Assembly: GCF_001424125.1 (NCBI RefSeq)
Contig: NZ_LMQI01000005.1
Coordinates: forward strand, 536,162 to 600,161
From: Cellulomonas sp. Leaf395
GTDB taxonomy: Bacteria > Actinomycetota > Actinomycetes > Actinomycetales > Cellulomonadaceae
Reading direction: 5' to 3'
DNA length: 64,000 nucleotides
In this document: one piece after another, positions 58,982-64,000 of the stretch
How positions within the stretch are numbered: the first letter of the stretch is position 1
Layout: every line of letters starts with the position of its first letter
The notes under the pieces: generated by a model
The model's input: only the letters and a program-made list of their open reading frames with translations
The model's database searches: none
Told to the model about the DNA's origin: nothing
Translations under genes and position numbers: made by a program

Positions 58982-61855
58982 ATGCTGATGAAGAAGATCG
59001 TGAGTGCCAGCACAGCGTTCGTGCTGGCCGTAGCGGGGATCATGTTCACTTCCTCCGCGTTCGCTGACGACACCGTTGTCGTCGACGCCACCGAGACGGT
59101 CGTCACCGAGCCGGCCGCGGAACCCGTGGCCGAGCCCGTCACGGCTGATGAGGCATCGGAGTCCGTCGCCCCGGCCCCAGTGGTCGAGGCACCCGCCCCG
59201 GCCCCCGTGGTCGAGGCACCCGCCCCGGCCCCCGCGGTCGAGGCCGCACCTGCGCCTGCCGCCAAGGTCGAGGCTCCCGCCCCAGCCGCGGCTGAGGCCC
59301 GTCAGGGGAACGTGGACACTGCGAAGGCGCAGCCCGAGTTCATCTGCGACGAGACCGGGACCGGATGGCTCGCGAAGGTCGATTGGGACGGCGTCGGTAA
59401 CCCCACCGTCGAGGCTCCCGACGGCTACCTGATCGATGGCTACTGCGTCAAGGCAGGGACCACCGAGCACATCATCTGGCTCGACGAGCCGGCCGATGAA
59501 GTCGTGATCGACCACCCGCTCAAGGACTCGGTGAGCCACTACCAGATCCACGTGGTGCCGATCCCGGACGAGCCTGAGATCGTGGCGGTCCAGTTCGATG
59601 TCACGCCGACCGCACCGACCTGTGAGGCCGCTGGCGAGCTGGACACCTCGGTGTTCCCGATCGTCCGCACCGGCTACACGCTGACGGTGGATCGGCCGTA
59701 CGACGGTCCTGGTGACTACACCATCACCGCCACGGCGCACGAGGGCTTCGTGTTCTCAGGCGAGGGCAATGCCACCGTCCGTTCCATCACCGTCACGGTC
59801 GATGGCGCGCTCGGCTACCAGAACGACGACCCTTACGAGGACTGCTATGTCCAGCAGCCTCCGCCCAAGTACGACACGTCCCGAGAGTGCACCGCTCCTG
59901 GCGTCAGGACCATCACCACCTCCAAGGCGGAGTACGTGTGGGACGCCGAGGCCGGCGAGTACGTGCTCGGCGACTGGGTCGTCACCTTCCAGAAGGACGT
60001 CGACGACCCCTACTGCCTCGTGACCATCCCGGCTCCGTCGGCGGTCGTCAGCGAGCAGACCTGCGACAACCTCGCAGCGGACGTCACGCTGACGTTCGAG
60101 CACGCCACTGCGACGTACTCCCTCAACGGTGGACCGGCCACTGCTGTCACGGCCGGCTACTACGCCAACCCGGCACCGGGCACGTACGTCATCACCCTGA
60201 TGGCGGACGCGGGCTACGAGTTCGAGGAGGGTGAGGACACTCTCACCGTCGTCGTCCCGGAACCTCTGGAGGAGTGCGTCACTCCGGTTGCTGTCGTCTT
60301 CGACGTGGAGCCCACCGCACCCACGTGTGACGCTGCCGGCGACCTCGACACCGACGTGTTCCCGATCGTTCGTGAGGGCTACACCCTGACGGTCGACCGC
60401 GACTACGACGGACCGGGCGAGTACGTCATCACGGCCACCGCGAACGAGGGCTTCACGTTCGAGGGTGAGGGCGACCCGTTCGTCCGCACCGTGACCATCA
60501 CGGTCGACGCGGCCATCGGCTACCAGAACACCGACCCGTACGCGCCGTGCTACATGCCGCCGCCTCCGGAGTGTGTCGAGGGTGGAGACACCACGTACCA
60601 GCGGTACAGCTGGATCGGTGGACCGTGGGAGTCGGACGAGGCTCCGGAGTTCGGTGACGGATCCAACTGGCAGGCGAACGTGCAGGGCGACCCGCACAAC
60701 GTCGGACAGGCCGGCGCCTACTTCCGCAGCCACGGCAACTCGGGCAACGGTGACTGGTTCTACCTCGAGGAGATCGAGATCCCGCCGTGCGACATCGAGG
60801 TAACTCCTACCGCGACGTGGACTCCGCCGACCTGTGACGAGGACGGTGAGCTCGTCCTCGGCCCCGAGGAGGGCGTCATGTGGAGTGCCGTTGACGGCGA
60901 GGAGCCCGGCTCGCTGGTTCTCACCGCCAGCCCTGCTGAGGGCTACGTCTTCCCGGACGACGCTCAGACGCAGTGGTACGTGCCGAACCTCGACCAGCTG
61001 ACGGGCTACGAGTGCGCCGAGCTGACGGCGTCGGCGTCGTGGACCACCACGCCGCCCACCTGTGACGACCTCGACGGCGCGGGCTTCCTCGCCTACGAGA
61101 ACGCCACGCTGGTCTCGGCCACGCTCAACGGCGAGGACTACCCGAGCCTGGGTGACTTCCCCGAGGGCAACCACCCGAACCCGGCTCCGTCCGGTGGCGA
61201 GTGGACGCTGACGTTCGAGGCGAACGAGGACGCCGTGTTCGAGAACGGTGAGACCACACTGGTGGTCGAGTTCACCGTTCCGGAGTACCTCACCGAGGAG
61301 GACTGCGCGGAGGTGATGCCGACCGGCATTCCGTTCAGTGCCCCGGTGCCCGCTCCGACCTGCACCGCCGGTGCCTCGTTCGACGCCGCCGCTCTTGGCG
61401 GCGTGTTCGACGCTGAGTCCGGTCGGTGGGACTTCCCGAACGTGTCGGTCGAGGTCGTCACCAGTGTTCCTGGTGAGGTCACGCTGAACGTGTTCGCGAA
61501 CGAGGGCTACGTGATCGACGCCGACCTCGTCTCTGACGAGTGGTTCGTCGAGGCAGGCGGCGCTCGCGCCTCCCGCACCATCGAGCTGGCTCCCGCCATC
61601 GGGTTCCAGACGACCAACCCGCAGGCTGCGTGCTACCAGACGACGACGGTGACCACGCCGCCGCCTAGCAGCACGCCGTCCACCACGCCGACCACCACGG
61701 TCGTCCTGGCGACGAATACGCCCGCCGCCAGCCCGACGTCCGCAACGCTGGCCGTCACTGGTAGCAACGGCGCCGGCTTGATCGGCCTCGCGGCCGTCCT
61801 GGCCGGCTTGGCGGGGACGGGCCTCGTGCTCGCCCGCCGCAGACTGCGGGCCTGA
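58982..61855 (+). CDS. Large wall-anchored Cys-rich surface protein with duplicated domain
   Basis: A 957-residue exported protein. It has a signal peptide (1-28, AFA|DD), a Pro/Ala/Val/Glu repeat region (about 30-110, VVEAPAPAP), then about seven beta-rich segments, each with a conserved cysteine in a PTC or similar motif (TAPTCEAAG, TPPTCDDL, APTCTAG) and a GY(E/T)F or EGF turn. Two segments are near duplicates (about 205-290 and 436-525). The C-terminus has LAVTG (923-927), a hydrophobic helix and RRRLRA, a sortase E-type signal. GAAGGAG precedes ATG 58982. It is probably an adhesin or wall-fibre protein. Codon use is somewhat less G+C-biased than its neighbours. Confidence 0.8.
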   Translation: MLMKKIVSASTAFVLAVAGIMFTSSAFADDTVVVDATETVVTEPAAEPVAEPVTADEASESVAPAPVVEAPAPAPVVEAPAPAPAVEAAPAPAAKVEAPAPAAAEARQGNVDTAKAQPEFICDETGTGWLAKVDWDGVGNPTVEAPDGYLIDGYCVKAGTTEHIIWLDEPADEVVIDHPLKDSVSHYQIHVVPIPDEPEIVAVQFDVTPTAPTCEAAGELDTSVFPIVRTGYTLTVDRPYDGPGDYTITATAHEGFVFSGEGNATVRSITVTVDGALGYQNDDPYEDCYVQQPPPKYDTSRECTAPGVRTITTSKAEYVWDAEAGEYVLGDWVVTFQKDVDDPYCLVTIPAPSAVVSEQTCDNLAADVTLTFEHATATYSLNGGPATAVTAGYYANPAPGTYVITLMADAGYEFEEGEDTLTVVVPEPLEECVTPVAVVFDVEPTAPTCDAAGDLDTDVFPIVREGYTLTVDRDYDGPGEYVITATANEGFTFEGEGDPFVRTVTITVDAAIGYQNTDPYAPCYMPPPPECVEGGDTTYQRYSWIGGPWESDEAPEFGDGSNWQANVQGDPHNVGQAGAYFRSHGNSGNGDWFYLEEIEIPPCDIEVTPTATWTPPTCDEDGELVLGPEEGVMWSAVDGEEPGSLVLTASPAEGYVFPDDAQTQWYVPNLDQLTGYECAELTASASWTTTPPTCDDLDGAGFLAYENATLVSATLNGEDYPSLGDFPEGNHPNPAPSGGEWTLTFEANEDAVFENGETTLVVEFTVPEYLTEEDCAEVMPTGIPFSAPVPAPTCTAGASFDAAALGGVFDAESGRWDFPNVSVEVVTSVPGEVTLNVFANEGYVIDADLVSDEWFVEAGGARASRTIELAPAIGFQTTNPQAACYQTTTVTTPPPSSTPSTTPTTTVVLATNTPAASPTSATLAVTGSNGAGLIGLAAVLAGLAGTGLVLARRRLRA
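59587..60551 (+). repeat. Internal domain duplication of the surface protein
   Basis: The segments at about 59587-59849 and 60289-60551 encode closely similar domains (FPIVRTGYTLTVDRPYDGPG versus FPIVREGYTLTVDRDYDGPG; ALGYQNDDPY versus AIGYQNTDPY). They are separated by an unrelated segment. Confidence 0.8.
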
Positions 61856-61867
61856 CCGCAGCGCGTT

Positions 61868-61907
61868 GACCGCCCGCCTCCCCCGCCACAGGGGGAGGCG
61901 GGCGGTC
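61868..61907. terminator. Strong terminator between the surface protein and DUF5107 genes
   Basis: A perfect 17-bp stem (61868-61884 with 61891-61907) and six-base loop, 12 bases after the surface-protein stop. It lies between convergent genes. Confidence 0.85.
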
Positions 61908-61989
61908 TCATGTCTGTCCCGCGGTTAGCACCAACCGGGAAAGGGGACGCCCGCCGGCGCTCGCGAGGACAGATCCGCCACCCGGCCGC

Positions 61990-64000
61990 TCACCGGGCTT
62001 GGTCATCCTCGTCGGGCTCGCGCGAGAACAGCAGGAGCTCGGGCAGGCTCGTGGCGAAGTAGTCGGTGACGCCGTCGTCGCGGACGGCTGCCGGTGCCAC
62101 GTACTGCGCACGCGCCTCGCCGAGGTTGGGCGGCGGGTCGGTCAGCGGCAGACCCAGCGCCTGCAGCGCCGCGTCCCACGCCGCGACCGTGCGCCCTTCG
62201 CCGCCCTCCCACGGGTGGAACGAACGGGTGACGAGGATCTCGTAGGCCTGTGCGGCGAGCCCGGAGTCGGTGAGGAGACGGACGTAGGCGATGGTGAAGT
62301 CGTCGCGCGTCAGGACGAGGTGCTCGACGGGCCGGACCCGTGCGAGCCGCTCCTCGGCGGCGTGCCCGAGCCGGGCGGCGAGCTGGTCCTGCTCGTAGCG
62401 CAGCCGCGCGTCATCCGGCGCGACGGCGATCGCCTCCTCATACCGCTGCCACGCGCGGGCGTCGTCGTGGGCGATGTTGAACGCGGCCATCCCGGCGTTG
62501 CGCAGGAGCACAGGGTGCCGCAGACCCAGCTCGGTCGCCCGGTCCCACAGGCGCAAGGCCTCCGGGCGACGGCCGTGCGCGTAGAGCAGCATGCCGAGCA
62601 GCGACCGGGCGGTGGCGTCGTCGGGATCCGCGTCGACCGCGCGCTGGAGAGCGTCGTGCGCGTCGAGGCCGTAAGGGAACGCCCAGGTCACGTCTGCTGC
62701 TCGGGCCTCAGCTCGGCGGTCGGCCGCCTCGGCGTCGAGACCGCTCTCCTCGAGCAGGCAGGCAGCCTCGTAGTGGGCGACCGGCCGCAGGTTGCCCGCG
62801 ACCGACACCGGGGCTGCGACGACCTGGTCCAGGAGCCGCAGGGCGGCGGTGTGCTCGCCCGCCCGGCGGAGGTCGGTCGCGACGTCCAGGAGAAGTCCCG
62901 CGTCCGTGGGCGGGCGCCGACCGGCCAGGACCCGCAGGACGGCGTCGAGCGGGTCGAGCGCGAGCGCGTGCTCGAGCACGTCGACCGCGTCCTGCTCGCG
63001 CCCGAGCCGGCGCAGGACGACGACCAGCAGCGCCGTGCGTCGGGTGTCGTGCCCGACGACGCCGTCGAGCGTGTCCAGCACGCGCAGCGCAGCGCGGTTG
63101 TGCCCTCGGTGGGCGAGCGACCGAGCGAGCTCCAGACCGGCGGCGGCAGCCCAGGTGCCGTCCCAGCCGGCCTTGCCGAAGGATCGCTCCGCGTCCTCGA
63201 CGCGGCCCAGGCGATTCTGGACCAGCCCTGCCAGGTAGTACGCCTCGGCGTCGAGCGGGTTCGCGTTGCGCCGGTTCAGGCGGCGCAACGCCACCTCGAC
63301 CTGCTCGAGCGCACGGTCGTAGCGACCGGCGCGATAGTCGCGGTCGGCCAGGGCGAGGTTCGTGCGGGAGTCCCCGGGGTCACGCCGGAGCGCCTCGTGC
63401 CAGTAGGGCAGCGGGGACCGCGTCGGGTGCCGGTACTGGCTCAGGTGCAGACCGGTGAGGTAGAGCTCCTCGACCGACTCCACCGCCGCGGGCAGGGGCG
63501 GTTCGTCGGCGACCCAGGGCTCCTCGTCGCTGGTCTCGGTCGGGGTCCAGCGCACCAGCAGACGGCCGGCGGAGTCGAGGAGCTCGGCGATCAGGTCGTT
63601 GCCTGCCACGCTCTCCGCGGTCACGGACCGGGGCACCCCCGGGACGAGGTCCGCGACGCTGGACGCCAGCACCTCACGGCCACGCAGGATGCGCAGCTCG
63701 GCCCCGGGCTGGGGTGTCGTCACCGCGAACGAGGCCACGACCGCGCCGTCCCGCTCGACGTTCACGGCCGCGTCGGGGGTTGCCTGGTGCGCCGCGCCGA
63801 TGGCAGGGATCGGATACCAGTACTGGGTGAAGACCTTCGTCTCCCCAGGAAGCAGCCAGCTGAAGTCAGGCTGGTTGTCCGTGTACACGCCGGCCATGAG
63901 CTCGACGTACGGGCCGTCACCGTCGGTGAGCTGCGCGTCCCAGGCGTGGCCGAACGGGGCGTTGCCCCACGTCCACTGCTTCTTCCCGGGCGAGACCCGA
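61990..64000 (-). CDS. DUF5107/TPR protein, 5-prime truncated
   Basis: The frame stays open to the window edge; translation there gives GKKQWTWGNAPFGHAWDAQL, DGPYVELMAGVYTDNQPDFSWLLPGE and QYWYPIPAIG, the DUF5107 signature, so the ATG at 63897 is internal. After a beta-rich part (about 40-130 of the visible protein), the rest is a solenoid of TPR-like repeats (DPGDSRTNLALADRDYRAGRYDRALEQ, LDAEAYYLAGLVQNRLGRVEDAERSF and others). DUF5107 proteins are often linked to carbohydrate processing, but the function is unproven. It converges on the surface-protein gene. Confidence 0.75.
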   Translation of the reverse strand, partial: RVSPGKKQWTWGNAPFGHAWDAQLTDGDGPYVELMAGVYTDNQPDFSWLLPGETKVFTQYWYPIPAIGAAHQATPDAAVNVERDGAVVASFAVTTPQPGAELRILRGREVLASSVADLVPGVPRSVTAESVAGNDLIAELLDSAGRLLVRWTPTETSDEEPWVADEPPLPAAVESVEELYLTGLHLSQYRHPTRSPLPYWHEALRRDPGDSRTNLALADRDYRAGRYDRALEQVEVALRRLNRRNANPLDAEAYYLAGLVQNRLGRVEDAERSFGKAGWDGTWAAAAGLELARSLAHRGHNRAALRVLDTLDGVVGHDTRRTALLVVVLRRLGREQDAVDVLEHALALDPLDAVLRVLAGRRPPTDAGLLLDVATDLRRAGEHTAALRLLDQVVAAPVSVAGNLRPVAHYEAACLLEESGLDAEAADRRAEARAADVTWAFPYGLDAHDALQRAVDADPDDATARSLLGMLLYAHGRRPEALRLWDRATELGLRHPVLLRNAGMAAFNIAHDDARAWQRYEEAIAVAPDDARLRYEQDQLAARLGHAAEERLARVRPVEHLVLTRDDFTIAYVRLLTDSGLAAQAYEILVTRSFHPWEGGEGRTVAAWDAALQALGLPLTDPPPNLGEARAQYVAPAAVRDDGVTDYFATSLPELLLFSREPDEDDQAR

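Noticed and set aside
1-64000. CRISPR array, insertion sequence, phage, integrase or attachment site
   Set aside because: No regularly spaced repeats, transposase motifs or integrase were seen; only short local repeats were found.

Overview
The window looks like chromosomal DNA of a cellulolytic, very high-G+C actinomycete, most likely Cellulomonas or a close relative. The evidence is two CBM2 (Cys...Cys cellulose-binding) modules at the left edge, a GH5-FN3-FN3-CBM2 endoglucanase with the CenD architecture of Cellulomonas fimi, a GH74-CBM2 xyloglucanase, many GTG starts, and Ku/LigD and CGNR regulators typical of Actinobacteria. No rRNA, tRNA, CRISPR, insertion sequence or phage gene was recognised, so this reads as a stable chromosomal stretch.

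Left part (1-19,100): cellulases (1-2645), threonine aldolase, a DUF6328 membrane protein, a Fur/Zur regulator and HU. A divergent NHEJ locus follows: ku is translationally coupled to an HhH-PHP phosphoesterase, and a split LigD (ligase gene plus polymerase gene) faces the other way. Next come dps with an App1-type phosphatase, the GH74 enzyme behind two LacI-type operators, malate:quinone oxidoreductase, an ECF sigma factor coupled to an O6-alkylguanine-DNA methyltransferase, a pirin and a YbaK-type editing protein.

Signalling island (19,100-27,740): three overlapping genes encode a receiver/thioredoxin-reductase-like fusion without the redox CxxC, a cyclic-nucleotide-binding-fold sensor kinase and a UBP zinc finger. 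A PAS-ANTAR-STAS protein and a four-domain PAS-SpoIIE phosphatase-HATPase-STAS protein follow. Convergent to them is an ECF sigma/anti-sigma operon, divergent from a lipoprotein gene. Both of those units carry the same promoter pattern, TGAACC-N16-CGT, on opposite strands.

Middle (27,740-41,000): a small Rieske electron-transfer operon ending in a 30-residue membrane peptide, DUF6325/SHOCT genes, endonuclease IV, two divergent CGNR-regulator/transporter pairs each with an inverted repeat between the genes, a zinc alcohol dehydrogenase, anaerobic ribonucleotide reductase nrdD-nrdG behind two NrdR-like boxes 32 bp apart, an AlkD-like protein and an F420/PPOX protein.

Right part (41,000-64,000): a minus-strand surface operon with a TasA-like protein, a protein with a sortase-like tail, an RCC1-repeat protein and a SipW-type signal peptidase. 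Then a membrane protein, a methyltransferase, a P-type ATPase, a 1153-residue glycoside-phosphorylase-like enzyme behind a CelR-like operator, a polysaccharide deacetylase/GT2 synthase, NAD(P)HX dehydratase, a large wall-anchored Cys-rich surface protein and a truncated DUF5107/TPR protein.

Recurring themes are plant-polysaccharide use, DNA repair (NHEJ, alkylation, AP sites), cytosolic partner-switching signalling, and surface or exopolysaccharide construction. Start codons were chosen from ribosome-binding sites and ATGA/GTGA overlaps. Family calls are from memory of motifs, not from searches.
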